Source of the DNA: Gadus chalcogrammus
Lineage: Eukaryota > Chordata > Actinopteri > Gadiformes > Gadidae
Direction of reading: 5' to 3'
Assembly: GCF_026213295.1 (NCBI RefSeq)
Contig: NC_079419.1
Span: 19,841,975 to 19,905,974, forward strand
Length of the DNA: 64,000 nt
Shown piece by piece: positions 1-12,085 of the stretch. The position numbers were made by a program, and so were the translations under genes. The notes below the pieces were generated by a model. That model saw only the letters and a program-made list of their open reading frames with translations, ran no database searches and was not told the DNA's origin. Position 1 is the first letter of the stretch, and every line of letters starts with the position of its first letter.

Positions 1-702
1 TATCTGCGCATATAAGATCACTGCATGTGCTTTGTTCTGATGTGCTCAGTATGGCTTTGTGGTGCAATCATATGTCATTGTATGCTCATTTAAGTATTTC
101 GTGCAATCTCACTATTCATTACATTACATTAATAAAGCTGTCGCTTTTGTCCAAAGTTAATTAGACAATAAAGCTGTAACCCAAATAGTGCAAGAATCAT
201 TAAAGTACATCGAATTGATCAAATAAGCAAACTGCTTTACCTGCTACACTATATAAAGAGGAGATAAATAATTACTTTATTTCTTGTGCCCAGATGCAGT
301 CTGAACAGATACGGTGGAGGGTAGGATTTCAGCTTCCAGCTCTCCAAATTACATATGGCCTATCTGAAGCGTAGCATTTATTTTTAAAAAGAATTGCAAG
401 CCAGCTATTTATTCATTTAGATACTACTAAACTATCCTTGACTGCAGACATTGGGGATCGAACCCATGGATCTTTAGGCTAGGTTAATACCCACCAATCT
501 CTCGTTCTAATCTCTGTTCTCTTCCTGACCTAGAACAGGTCATTATGTCAATGAAGCATCATAAGGTTTTCTCAAATGCATTTAAGTTTCCAAAACTACC
601 ATTCTCAACAATACTGTAGCAGCTTTAATACTAGTAATATAACCGGATTAAAAGAGCCACCTATGGCAGAACAAACTGGTTGGGAATGACAAAATCCCAA
701 TT

Positions 703-729
703 ACATGTTTACATTACATGTAAACATGT
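703..729. repeat. perfect 11-bp hairpin with 5-nt loop
   Basis: ACATGTTTACA at 703-713 is matched exactly by its reverse complement at 719-729 around a TTACA loop. It lies in AT-rich DNA downstream of lrrc8d and no function is apparent. Confidence 0.75.
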
Positions 730-1284
730 GATGCATACACTTTTCCGCAATCATGAAATCAACAAGAAACAATCAACTTTTTGGTTTTATTGTGCCATAA
801 CAGACTGACCTTTGAGCATGTGATCATTCAGGAAGTACAGAAGCTGTCAAGATGAGTAAAACAGCTTTGAACATTATACACAAATACATCGGAAGCAAAC
901 AAAAAAACAAGTTCTCATTACAATGTTCTGAAATGCACACTTAAGCCATGGACAATCGCAATATTAGTGGGATAAATTAACATGTGTAAAATAATTAACA
1001 TGTTTTCAAAAACATGAAAAGGTTAGGGAAAATATATCTCCCTTCTGATGACTGTGTTCTTCTGGGTAAAGTCACAAGTGGACAAGATAAAGGTAGGGAT
1101 GTCCTTTGTAGCTGTAATAGCAAAAGCATTCACTAAACAATCAAATACATATCTCAAGGTACAGATGAATTCCTGTACTTTAGGCCTTAATCAATATACA
1201 ATCTTTGCCCTGACGAGGCAGAAGTCCAATAGTGGCTCGTACCGGTCACATAAGTTAGACTACTCAAGCTACAGTTCTGACTGT

Positions 1285-1314
1285 GCCCCCAAAAAGTGCA
1301 CACTTTTTGGGGGC
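1285..1314. repeat. perfect 14-bp hairpin with 2-nt loop
   Basis: Arms 1285-1298 and 1301-1314 are exact reverse complements (GCCCCCAAAAAGTG on the left) around a CA loop. It lies about 620 nt past the lrrc8d stop codon, so it may be transcribed in the 3' UTR. It could be an RNA structure or a small palindromic mobile remnant. Confidence 0.8.
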
Positions 1315-1932
1315 CTACAAGTCCTGGGGAAATAAATACAAACATGTTATATTTAATAATCTGCATATAAAAACTATTGTACCATTTAGTTTTATTGTTT
1401 ACACTACATATTTATAGAAAATGCCCAAATGAACAGTGTACAATAGATTAATATAAATCTTGGTAACCTAAAATGCATTTTTTTTGGGCTGTTTGTTTTG
1501 ACGTCTGACCCCACTGTAAAAGATTTTTTAGCAGCAATTAAGGCAAAAGGCTGTTCCCCACGGTTACAATTATACCTGAGTACCTAGGACAATAAATTAA
1601 TGTAACATGTACATGAACTTTGGTGTATGGAATATTATAACATGAACATAACATATTTTGCTGTTTTAAAACACAAGCAATGCTAAAAATTAAAAGCTAA
1701 GCTGCATTAAGTCACAAGTCATTAAGTCATTTTCTTTGTCTCTGTCCTGTTCCTCTTACCTATTACCAATTGAACAATATCTAATGTGTCTATTGTGCTA
1801 TAATTATGATCATTGAAATAATCAGAAAATATATATATATTATTAAAGGGTATCATTTTTCGGACCACCTGACGGCGCCGCTAACTTTCAAAGTTGCCAG
1901 CCTATCCGTGTGTCCGCTTTTCCTTTTATCGG

Positions 1933-4494
1933 CTATAAGCCATTCGTGAAGGAAACATTTGTCTCTCGGCTGATACCTTCTTTCACTTCAACTGGCAGTG
2001 CATCAAAGAGGTGGTCCTCAACAATTAGGCAGTTCTTGCGCAGCAAACGGCAGTTACCCAACTGGGCAGGAAGTCGGTCGAGACAGTTCCCTCGCAGCTC
2101 GAGCTGCGTCAGCTGGACAAGTTGTCCTACTGTCTCTGGCAGAACGGTGAGCCCATTGTTTCCAAGACAGAGTGCCTTGAGTTTGGTGCATCTGAACAGT
2201 TGTTTGGGAAGCACCTCCAATTTGTTCGAGTTAATCGCCAGGTGTTGAAGATTGTGTAGGAGTCCTACGTCAGTTGGGAGCACTGTAATGGAATTGTGGC
2301 CCACATCTAGATGTCGGAGTTTGGGCAATGAGAACAAGGCTGGAGGCAGGGTCTCCAGTTTGTTGTGTGACAGGTGGAGGGCCTCTAAAGTTTTCACTTG
2401 GCCGATGGAAGCTGGAATGGTAATAATTTTGTTGTGCCACAGTTTAAGGCAAGTCAACCTCTTGAGGTGTTGAAAGCTGATGACCTCCTCTATGGTTCGG
2501 ATGTTGTTGGATTTTAGGTCAAGTTCCTGTAGGTTGGTGAGGCTGAAAATAGCATGGGGAATTCGCTCCAACTCACAGCTATGTAACTCAAGTTCAGCAA
2601 GGTTAGTCATCTTTTTAAGACTATTGAGTACCAATAATTTGGTGTCCTCGTTGTGCACCACTAATTTTACAAGATGTGGTGAGAGGTCAGCGATATTGGT
2701 TGGCATTTTTGTGAGATTGCTCTTCAGATATAATGTTTTTAGGTGTTTCAAATCGCGCATGGACTCTAGACCTATCATTTTGTTATTTTCCGAGCTCAAA
2801 TTCCCAACTAGATTCAGCTCCCTCAGGCTTCTCAGCAGATACACCCAATTAGGAATTTCTGCAACATCAGTGAACTTGACATGAAGGCAGCGGAGATGGT
2901 CACGAAGGAATGCAAAGGCAGTCTGCTCCACTTTGGCTGGGCAGTGGCAAAGATGCAGCTCCTGCAGGCTTGTCATCTGAGAAACCTTTGCTGAGAACCT
3001 CACCTCGGGAATCAGTTCCAGCTTAAGCACGTCTAGGTCAGTGAGATCAAACACTGCATTGGGAAGGCCAGAGAGCATGAAGAGATGCAGCTCCTGCTGA
3101 TCCTGTGGGTTTCGCGTGACAAGCTGCCTCAATTTTTCAAAAGTCCACTCGTGATTAAGACTGATCTCTCTCAGCTTGTTTTCGCTGACCTCAGACAAGA
3201 ATACACCGAAACGCTTTGAGTATAGCTGGTCATACTGGTCAACCATGTGTAACAGGAACGCAAAGTCGTTTTTGACATCTGGAATGTCACTGAAGCTGCT
3301 CTCCTCTCGGACCTTCTCAAAGGAGTACTCTTTAAGGGACCGCCGGAATAGCCAAAAAAGAGAATAAATGCACACCATTCCGTAGATCATAATCAAAGCC
3401 ATGTAGCTCAGAAGAAGCTTTCGCAGCATGTAAGCCATATTGTGGGTGCAGTAGAACCGGCTGTACCCGGTCAGATGTTTGATTTCGGGCACACATTCGT
3501 GCACAAATTCGATAGAAGCCATAAAAGTGGACGTGTATGACAAAATCACAATGAACTTGACAGTTTTGACAATGGTCTGAGCCACATACAGCTTGTAGAT
3601 GAAGTCACTGTCCTCCACGTGGGCCCGGAACTTTCTCACCTTCTCAAAAAGGGCTTTGGCCTGCTCGCCGTCTTTCTTGTCCAGGATCGTCATACTACTT
3701 GGGACCTCAACGATGGGCTTATCGGCGGAGAACTTGACCCCCGTGTTTCCAAGCATGGGTGTGGACAAGCTTGCATCCGTGCCATCTTCTTTGCCCTCTG
3801 ATGATGCGTGTTTTGGAGTCGTAGTCTTCCCCGTCAGCCGCTGCTTGTTCTCCTCAGAGTCCTCACATGCGGTCTCAGAGAGAGCCTTGGTGGTCCAGGG
3901 AGACTCGAAACATCTACCCAGGATGGAGACAAAGTGCTCAATCTTTGAGCTCGTTTTGGGGTACTTAAACCAGAAATTGCTGCTGACCATCAGTATGAGG
4001 GTGTGGATAAGGGTGAGGTATGGAAAGTACTTGGAATACCAAGGCAAGGCAACGTGGTAGCACATTTGGTTGACAAAGATATATTGTTGATAGTCCAGGT
4101 TGGTGCTGATCCCGGCTGGCTGAGAATACATTTTTGCCATTGAGGCAGTGTGTGCATGTGAAACGTGGCTCCTGTGGACCTCACTGTCAGGTAAGTCCTT
4201 GGGTATGATCAGAGGGGTGGGGGACAGCGTTGCCCCATTGACCCCTTGCGTGGTTGCCTCCTTTGGACTTTGTGTGGAGAAAGGTTTAGGCCCCGCCCCT
4301 GACGTCTGCTCCGGCTCCTCTATAAAGGGAAGGCACGCCACCTGGTCCTTGGTGATCTGCATCGTCATGGCAAATATAGCCAGCATGAGCATGATCACAC
4401 CTAGGTAGTCCATGAAGACGTCCCACCATGGCTTCAGGATGCGGTACGTTGGTTGGATGTCGTTCAGGGATGCAACCTCTGTGAGAGTGAACAT
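1933..4494 (-). CDS. lrrc8d: volume-regulated anion channel subunit LRRC8D
   Basis: The 853-codon single coding exon encodes a plasma-membrane subunit of the heteromeric volume-regulated anion/osmolyte channel (VRAC). LRRC8D-containing channels are known to favour larger and neutral osmolytes. Four membrane helices are visible (about residues 28-46, 156-176, 311-330 and 358-383). They are followed by a cytoplasmic region with leucine-rich repeats to the C terminus, at about residues 490-830. Extracellular loop 1 (about 50-150) is long and divergent, typical of LRRC8D, and includes the conserved QYIFVNQMCYH stretch. The near-identical KPWWDVFMDYL, FESPWTTKALSETACEDSEEN and LPAQLG stretches separate it from LRRC8A, B, C and E; the human protein is 858 residues. 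The start is ATG at 4494: a T/C-rich tract ending in CAG at 4497 marks a 3' splice site just before it, so the exon begins in the 5' UTR. The codon before the ATG is GTG and is not a start. The stop is TAG at 1933-1935. Confidence 0.96.
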   Translation of the reverse strand: MFTLTEVASLNDIQPTYRILKPWWDVFMDYLGVIMLMLAIFAMTMQITKDQVACLPFIEEPEQTSGAGPKPFSTQSPKEATTQGVNGATLSPTPLIIPKDLPDSEVHRSHVSHAHTASMAKMYSQPAGISTNLDYQQYIFVNQMCYHVALPWYSKYFPYLTLIHTLILMVSSNFWFKYPKTSSKIEHFVSILGRCFESPWTTKALSETACEDSEENKQRLTGKTTTPKHASSEGKEDGTDASLSTPMLGNTGVKFSADKPIVEVPSSMTILDKKDGEQAKALFEKVRKFRAHVEDSDFIYKLYVAQTIVKTVKFIVILSYTSTFMASIEFVHECVPEIKHLTGYSRFYCTHNMAYMLRKLLLSYMALIMIYGMVCIYSLFWLFRRSLKEYSFEKVREESSFSDIPDVKNDFAFLLHMVDQYDQLYSKRFGVFLSEVSENKLREISLNHEWTFEKLRQLVTRNPQDQQELHLFMLSGLPNAVFDLTDLDVLKLELIPEVRFSAKVSQMTSLQELHLCHCPAKVEQTAFAFLRDHLRCLHVKFTDVAEIPNWVYLLRSLRELNLVGNLSSENNKMIGLESMRDLKHLKTLYLKSNLTKMPTNIADLSPHLVKLVVHNEDTKLLVLNSLKKMTNLAELELHSCELERIPHAIFSLTNLQELDLKSNNIRTIEEVISFQHLKRLTCLKLWHNKIITIPASIGQVKTLEALHLSHNKLETLPPALFSLPKLRHLDVGHNSITVLPTDVGLLHNLQHLAINSNKLEVLPKQLFRCTKLKALCLGNNGLTVLPETVGQLVQLTQLELRGNCLDRLPAQLGNCRLLRKNCLIVEDHLFDALPVEVKEGISRETNVSFTNGL

Positions 4495-4520
4495 CACTGC
4501 AATGAAGAAGATAGAAAATT
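4495..4520 (-). promoter_or_regulatory. lrrc8d: lrrc8d 3' splice site before the start codon
   Basis: On the minus strand a T/C-rich stretch (TTCTATCTTCTTCATTGCAG) ends at 4497, and the exon begins 2 nt before the ATG. This shows that lrrc8d has at least one separate upstream non-coding exon, as in other vertebrates. Confidence 0.8.
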
Positions 4521-5799
4521 AGGTTATGGAATCAAAAGTGTTCTGTTAAACATACACTTTATGTTTTTTTTACTTTCAAATCGTCAACATGTCTCAGTTT
4601 GCCATCCGACTGGTGATGAACTCAAGGAGGTTCTTATTATTGTATGGTATCAGATTTCCTTCAACGTGAAAGTACAAGACTGCAACAACAAGCAACTCGC
4701 AGGGGCTTTCAGTTTGGCAATAGTAAAAGGGCAAGGTAAAGAATTGATTCATACACGTTTATCTGGTTCAATACAATTCGGAATCAATGGAAAGATTATT
4801 AATGAAACATTTAGGTACTCAAAGAAATTAATTTGTCTTGCATTTTTTTTAATCTGCAGACAATGGGCCTAACATAGATATAAAGAAAGGATAAATAACA
4901 GCTACTGTACTGTCTATCATATCCCCACACCAATTCCGCATTTGCAGCCACTCCATATAGCCCTGGATGTGACTCAGACCAGACGTGCATTTTTATTTTC
5001 CTAAGAAAAGCCATGTGTGGTTTTATGCCCTCTAGTTATGTGGTGCTTCCTGTGTTTGGGTTAGGTTGGGCAGTTGCTCTAACCTTCACCTGTAAATAAG
5101 CTGTAACCTTATAACTTAAGGCCAGGTTGCTTTTCAGTCTGAACATAGTGAACTTGTTCACCATTAATTTTCCCTTCACATATAAAGATCAACTTATCTA
5201 AATTATTAACTGTATTCGCCGGCTCCTATGGAACATTAGCTCAACAGTCTCGACCCAAACATCCATAGTGGCCCGTTTGGAGGGAGTTAAAATAGCAGTT
5301 AGAGATGTAGAGGTTAACGTTACACTAATACACTACTCGATAATTATTCACCGATTTTTGCTGATCTTTTTTAAAACGGGCTACCGGCTTCCATGCTTTA
5401 GGTGGGCGATATCAAGTCAACCGAGTGACGAAATAGAATCAATATCGCATGCAACCGAGATATTTTAAAACAAGATATTATTCCATGTGATCGTATTCGG
5501 TGGACATCAGGTGACGGAAAACGGGAACACTGGGAACACTAGGAGCCGAGCCTACTTGGGCTAGCACCCTCACGCTATGATGTACCACACGTTAACTTAA
5601 CCAGCGTAGCTCGTCTACTACTATTGGATAAATACGTATAAACGGCGATCAACTTACTGTTGGTCGGCTGTGATCAAAAAACTATTCTCTCTTCGATCGA
5701 CGATCCATGTCTACTCTTAAAAAATAAAAATATCCTACTTCATTGTACTTTTAAGATACCGATGTCACTACACGCATGTACCTAGTCCGTCTCAGCCTT

Positions 5800-5995
5800 G
5801 TACCGTGATGTCGCAAACGTTACACAGGGTTCCTAATGCTGAGGCGAGAGCCATCTCGTCTTCAAGTTGGAGAGTCTGCGCAGATCCTCTCCTGGCCCCC
5901 CCGGCTGCGACGGACCGAGCGGTCCCGTGTTGTGATCCGCGGTGCTCATTGGACGGCCGGCTAAGCTCACACAGCCGGGCTCGCTTATCTACACT
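5800..5995 (-). promoter_or_regulatory. possible lrrc8d promoter / first-exon region
   Basis: This is the only GC- and CpG-rich block in the interval between lrrc8d and gtf2b. On the minus strand it has a CCAAT box (GTCCAATGAG, about 5945-5954). Position and composition fit the lrrc8d 5' end, but no donor site or initiator could be fixed. It could instead be an unrelated GC-rich patch next to the SINE. Confidence 0.3.
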
Positions 5996-6002
5996 TCAAA
6001 TG

Positions 6003-6190
6003 GGCGGCAGAAGCTCAGGAGGTAGAGGGGTAGAGGGGTAGAGCAGGTTGGTTGGTAACCGGAATGTTGCTAGTTCGATCCCCGGTTCCTCTTAGCTGGC
6101 TGTCGAGGGTTCCCTGGGGAAGAAGACGCCTAACCCGGACTGTGCCTGACTCTTGGGGTAAAAACGTCATGGTAAATGTAAACTGTTCAA
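6003..6190 (+). mobile_element. tRNA-derived SINE (fish type)
   Basis: The head resembles a tRNA A box (AGCTCAGGAGGTAGAG). A B box follows (TAGTTCGATCCCCGG, about 6072-6086). The body then reads through the TAGCTGGCTGTCGAGGGTTCC and GCCTAACCCGGACTG motifs of common fish SINEs to a GGTAAATGTAA-like tail. The head carries a local triplication of TAGAGGGG (about 6023-6042). Related copies lie on the minus strand near 27.4 and 38.8 kb. Confidence 0.7.
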
Positions 6191-7160
6191 GGTCCTAATA
6201 CCACGGACCACCTGCCCGCCACAGGCGTAACTTGCAGAAAAGAAAAGAGAATTCACATAGGCTACTCACCTATGCACCATGCCCACACTTGCCACACCAC
6301 TGGTTTGTTATAATTAACCGGTCTGTCTGTCTGTCTGGAAGCTGTCTGGCTGTGTGTTTGGAAAGCCACCAAATAAATATAATCCAAGACAGTGTATTTA
6401 ACTGATTTGTATTCTGTCACGTTATTGTGTAACTGAAGACGCATCCATGGCAGCTATTTTCAGGATAGAGCGGGATATGGTAGATGATACACAGCATAGA
6501 GGTGTTGTCTGCTGAGTTTCACCATGATACAGGTTTCAACCGGTCCTGGGCTGCTGGCTGCTGCTGGTACTCTGCTGCGCTCACTCCTCCCATGTGCACT
6601 TTGAGAGGAAGTAAAGAGGGAGACATGCTTGGAGCGAACTGTGTGGTGGCTGTACTGTGTTCTCTGCAATTACAGCCCATTGTAGCCCAGCCTCACTGAT
6701 TTTAGGTACAACATGTTGCTTAAAGGGCGTTACGGAAATTAGGATTAGAGCTCAAAGACATTTGCTTTACTTTTTGGTGGTTATTTTATTACAAATGGTA
6801 GCCCAAACGGTACCTCTATTACCATCCCTAAAAATGTAATTTCCATGCTCACTCCATTAATGCCTATAAACAATAATTATTATTTTATTATTATCATACA
6901 GTATATATTAGTATTAAATATAATTATATCAGTATTATCATCAATAGTAAATAATAATAAAAAAATCTAACCATAGTGGCCAATGGTAAAAAGTCGGTGG
7001 CCATCACAAATAACTAATAACTATATAGTCTATATAAAGTCATGATACAGTAGGGATACTTATATCAAAATCAGGGTGTAAAGATCATGACTGTATTTAT
7101 CTATTATTGCTATAACTATTATTTGTTGTGTGTTCAGTTCTAGACAATGAACGTTTTCGG

Positions 7161-7286
<126 letters not shown>

Positions 7287-7917
7287 ATTCATGTGTTGGT
7301 TTCTTTGTAGGTGTAATTTGGGATATAGGCCTATTTACCAGCTGTAGATCATGTGTTGATGATGATTGTAGACTGCCCTGGCACGAGGGTTACCAATATC
7401 ATCATCTCAACTTCCCAGAGCTGAAGTTGCTGTGAGAGACATTATAACTTAGCTTGTGCAAGGATATTATACTAAAACAAATTAAACGATGACTTATAAA
7501 ATGGACACGTAATTTGCTTCTTAACTTTTTATTATGTTCGATGAAGGAACAGTTCATTTGTAATAGGTCAAGTTTGAGGCATGTACTCTTCATTTTGTAT
7601 CAGTCAACTATTTATTTTATTCAGTGATGTGAATATATTTGTTTATAAAAAGTCCCCAAGAAATATACAAGTATCCCTTATTTAATTATTGACTATCAGC
7701 ACAAAACTTTGGTCCTGAATCGGTTCCAAAACAAAAATCTGAAAAGTGATTTGCATGCTTACAAAATGTCATGCTTTCTGTTTAATTGTATGGATTAACA
7801 CCGTAAGCAAATGCAAGTTTATCAGCCCTATGGGTATGCATTTAGACCGTCATACAAAAGTATGCTTTCATGCGTTGTCTGTATTTTGAACCTTCTCTCT
7901 GCCCGTTGTTTTGCAGA

Positions 7918-7944
7918 CACGTGGTCATGCAAATCTATAAATAG
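7918..7944 (+). promoter_or_regulatory. gtf2b: gtf2b core promoter: E-box, octamer, TATA box
   Basis: Three consensus elements follow each other within 27 bp: an E-box CACGTG (7918-7923), an octamer ATGCAAAT (7927-7934) and a TATA box TATAAATAG (7936-7944). The TATA box is 52 bp before the gtf2b ATG. Initiation about 30 bp downstream would leave a 5' UTR of only about 30 nt. Transcription from here is inferred from position only. Confidence 0.6.
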
Positions 7945-7995
7945 AGGTAGTAGAATCCATTGTTCGCCTGTGTTGTCTGAAAGCTACTCGGTAAC

Positions 7996-8012
7996 ATGGC
8001 GTCGACAAGCCG
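7996..8012 (+). CDS. gtf2b: gtf2b exon 1 (coding part)
   Basis: Encodes MASTS plus two bases of Arg6, then the donor GTGCGT. The context AACATGGCG is a good initiation site and the peptide equals the human TFIIB N terminus. Confidence 0.93.
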
Positions 8013-11000
8013 GTGCGTATACGTTGTTTAAAATTGTATATCATTGGTTCATGTGTGATGCTTGAATTATGTGTTGATAAAAAACAGTCGAGTGGTTAAA
8101 AATCCACTACTGCCACGACATCGTCGGTTCTAAAACTTGTTCGCTATTTCGTTATCTTTGAGGTCCACCACCGTTGTTATGCTACAACGTTGACCATCCA
8201 AAACTTAATCTCTTGGCGGAAGGCATTTATAATTATTTTAACAACACTATTGTGTCTTTGCCCTTTGTGTAAGTGACTTGTGACCTGCCTTTCTGCCCGC
8301 TTTTTATTGTATGAATTTGAACCATGTTTGTAGACTGCTAACCGATGTGTCAGCCGTCAACCTCAACAGTCAGACACCACTCACTTTCATCATCATTTTA
8401 TAATACAAAAAACGCCTTACAATGATTGACATCTGCCGAGTGTGTGTCCTACGCGTCAGATATCCGTGACGTTTGACTCGGGCAGAAGTTTTACATGTTT
8501 GTCTCGCAACACCAGCAGCAGCTGCAGTAGTTGGTGGGGTGATGCGTCGTGACCTCGGCGGCGGCCCTCGTGACTTTGGCTGTACATTGTGTGTGTCTGC
8601 GTGTATGTTGGTCCTACGTTGTAGGATTGGGAATACTGAGCTCTCTCCTAGAGAATATTGTTCCTAATTGCCCGGAGTTCAAATTCAACAAAATCTCACC
8701 ACTTGGCAGACTAGAAAGTGGGTTTCCTCTTCGTTCTTTGGGTTTATCCCAGGTTTTTTCTAACGAGGAAGACTATTCATCCGATGTCCGTCTAATAAAA
8801 ATATGAATTGAATTGGCACTCATTTTGAACTTATGTTTGTAACTTTTGTCATCTGCTTTAAAGGGAAACATCACTTTATAATACCATGAAGGAAACATTA
8901 CCAATCAAACAGTGTAGATGTTGTGTGTGTATAACTCACTCACTCTGTCACCCCCACACCAACTCACATTCTGTCTATCTGGTACTTTTCTCTGTAGCGG
9001 AGAGGCCCTGGCATTACCCAGAGTGACGTGCCCAAACCACCCTGATGCCCTGCTAGTGGAGGACTACAGAGCCGGGGACATGATCTGCCCCGAGTGCGGA
9101 CTTGTTGTCGGTGAGTATTACAGTACTGCCCGTGAAGCAAGAAAGAAGTGTTACTTCAGTGCTGTCCAGATGTTGCCATCTGTGGTTCGGGCTTAGTGAG
9201 CACATGTATCAGCAGGTTGCCTTTTCTTTCACCTGTCCATAAAAAAGTTAGAATATGTTGGAATCAATAGAACCCAAGGAAGAGGAACACAAAGAGGAAC
9301 ACAATTTGTCAGAAAGGAAATTGGTTGTTTATTGAATGGAGACCGAATATTTGATATTATGATATTCCTTCCCTTGGTAGCTATTCGAATTTCAATTGAG
9401 ATGAATGCTTTTTATTTTATTTTATTGAGCAAATTATCATTCATTAGTTTTGTAGTTAGATTATTCACTTTGACATGATTCGAATATTGTGGTAGAACTT
9501 GGACAGCTTCGGTCCAGTGTGAGGAGACACAAGCCATCAACTCCCAGCTATCAGGGCTTTGATCGTTCTAGGAGGGCTTTAATAATGAACGTATTAAGCA
9601 GCCATTTCAATGTTCAAACGAGTCCAAAAGACACCAAAAATCCCTACCCATTAATGATAACATGTTGGTTATTCAGTGACCATGAACAGAACAGGTGCCA
9701 ATGTTTTTCCATTCATGGCGATCCGTTGACCAAAGCGCCTGTGGGATATAGCCCGGGGTAAATAGCACCAGTCCTGCTGGGAAATGTTTTCAAAACGTTG
9801 CACAATGTTCAAACCACCTATTTGCTCTGTGATAATTGGTAGTAGGCTGAGTCTCTTACTTTGGAGACCTTGTTCAGAAACCTTAAGGCTGCATTGTAGC
9901 TCTGCGGGTCCAACCTCGGACTGAGGTGGGGATCCCAAAGCCACTGATGGGATTTTGTTGTTTTGCGTATAAACAATATAATAATGACAACAAGGTTAAA
10001 TTAAAAAAGTGCTAAACTATCTTTATGTAGAAGTCCTTGGAAAGGAATGAAAGGGTTGTACCTAAAGAAAAATACCAAAATGTTGTTGTTGCTTTGAATT
10101 ACATTTATTTATGGTCACGCTGTATCTCTTAGTTGGTTGGCTTGCAGCCAGACTCAAAACTTTTTAAGGATTTTCTGAAAGGTCAGAGTGAAGGAATGGG
10201 AAATGTCTGAAATGGAGCCCTTTAAATGGGGGTTGGTCACTGTTCTACTCTATTAACATTAACTACTCCGCCGATGGTGTTCCAAACAGCCTCACAAACT
10301 ACACACTCAAATGCAAACATTTTATTCCATCTATTTGTTTGGACAACCTTTAAGCACCATTGAAGCTGCTTGCCTTTAAATCAAACAGTGTGAAGTTATA
10401 TGGTGTATAAAAACAATAAAAGTAAAACACACAATCTCGCCTTCCTGGTGGTTTTGAGGCATTTAGCAACGCTTTGGCAATGCCAAATGCAGTGCTTTTT
10501 CATTTGACAATGCAGTGCTTGTAAAATTGATGTTTGAAATACTCATAATGGATTTGTATTGTCTGTAAAGAAGAGAGTTAAAACGATTATTTTATAACAC
10601 TCTAACCCTGGAGCTCACAATTTGCTGATGCCCTGTTGAAAATATATATCAAAATAATTCCAATAAAATCCAGACAATAGTCCACTATCTGCTTGAAATA
10701 AGACAGACTAAGAGAATCTTTTTGAAATGTGCATTGGACATTAAGGCATGATTAGATGATGGTAGGGGTTTCTAAGAATCAGAAGCAAAGGGAAGGGAAA
10801 GGGAGTCTTCCAATGGAGATTGTGTCTGGAACGAGAGAGCAGCCATTATCTACACTGGCAGCAATCCAAGCACATATCCATCTCCACAGGCATACAGGGG
10901 ATACCTGATGGTTCAGATGTAAGGAGGCGTTTACGACTCTGTTTCCCGTTTAGAAAAAATGATGGCTTTGTCTGGTAAACAAAGAATGCTCACATCATGT

Positions 11001-12031
11001 TGATGAATTAGTTTGCAAGGCTCACCTCCTAGCAGAAATATCCCACTAACAGTGGGTCCTGATTCCTATAGCTACTCTGCACTCTGTCCAGCAGTTTATT
11101 AGAAACTAGGTTGTGCAGCACGTGGATTTGTTTCTTTATAACGACTCCTTTCCGTGTATGCTCGCTTAGTCCTCCGCCTCATAAATTGCTGTCTATAAAC
11201 GCGTCTGCTCGGTGGAACTGTACATTCACCCTGTGCCAGCCTTACTTTCCTATTGGAGCAGTCGGAACAGCTCTCGAGCTTCCGATAAGAAAGCTCCCAG
11301 TAAAACGTCAGTCGCCGTGGAACAAAAACATGGCCAACGCCTAATGGCCCCTCTGGGGTCGGGCCCCTGGGGTCATGAAGGACATCTCTCTGATGCAACC
11401 TCCTGCTCGCTCTGTTCAGCCCGCCCACCCCCAGCCCGCCGGAGGAGGATGAGAGGCTGGGTGTCGGTGTCGGGAGGGTTCATGGGTCTGAAGGGAGCTA
11501 AATGGATTATATTATCACAGATCTCATCCTTCTTGCTTAATGCATATTTCAAGGAATAGAGCAGTCGAAGGATGGGGGTGTGGTTGGTGGAGACGGTCAT
11601 GTTGTACTGCACTTGGTTTCTCTTTGTACATACTGTGGTGTTGTAATCCTTCCATCAGTGGTTCAACACAGATGGTGTACCTGTGAGGCTGGTGGAAGAG
11701 GCAGGAAACGGAGATTGGGGCCTTTATGGCTTTCAGGCTACCTTCTTTATTAGAGCAGGTTTACAGGTGTAATCCGTGACTAAACTTAATGGAGTCCAAT
11801 CAAATAAAGCTAACCAACCAATTAGTAATAAGTTAAGTAGTTAGTATGCCCCCTGCTAAAGGGAGTACGTTTCAGCTTGTTGAGTACTTGTACTACTAGG
11901 TACTTGTAGCATGTCTTCCTGAGAAGGCTTTCCTAGTCTTTTATTTGTCATGCAGATTTTGAACTAGATAGTGTGGTTCCCACCAAAGAAGGACCATTCC
12001 CCTGCAGCTCCACCAGAGCAGACGGCCGGGT

Positions 12032-12085
<54 letters not shown>

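Larger units (their letters stand above)
1..1932. other. lrrc8d 3' UTR and downstream DNA
   Basis: AT-rich sequence directly downstream of the lrrc8d stop codon (minus strand), with no credible coding region. It probably holds the lrrc8d 3' UTR. An AATAAA on the minus strand at about 1391-1396 is one possible cleavage signal, but several others exist and none can be chosen. It also holds two short perfect hairpins (703-729 and 1285-1314) and, at about 118-160, a decayed piece resembling the fish repeat motif seen again near 35.6 kb. Confidence 0.5.

Noticed and set aside
1910..4060. Plus-strand frames opposite lrrc8d
   Set aside because: Antisense shadows of a long conserved coding exon, with no homology or initiation context.
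4495..4497. GTG at 4497-4495 as the lrrc8d start
   Set aside because: The next codon is ATG, matching the family N terminus MFTL. GTG lies at the splice junction and is not a vertebrate start.
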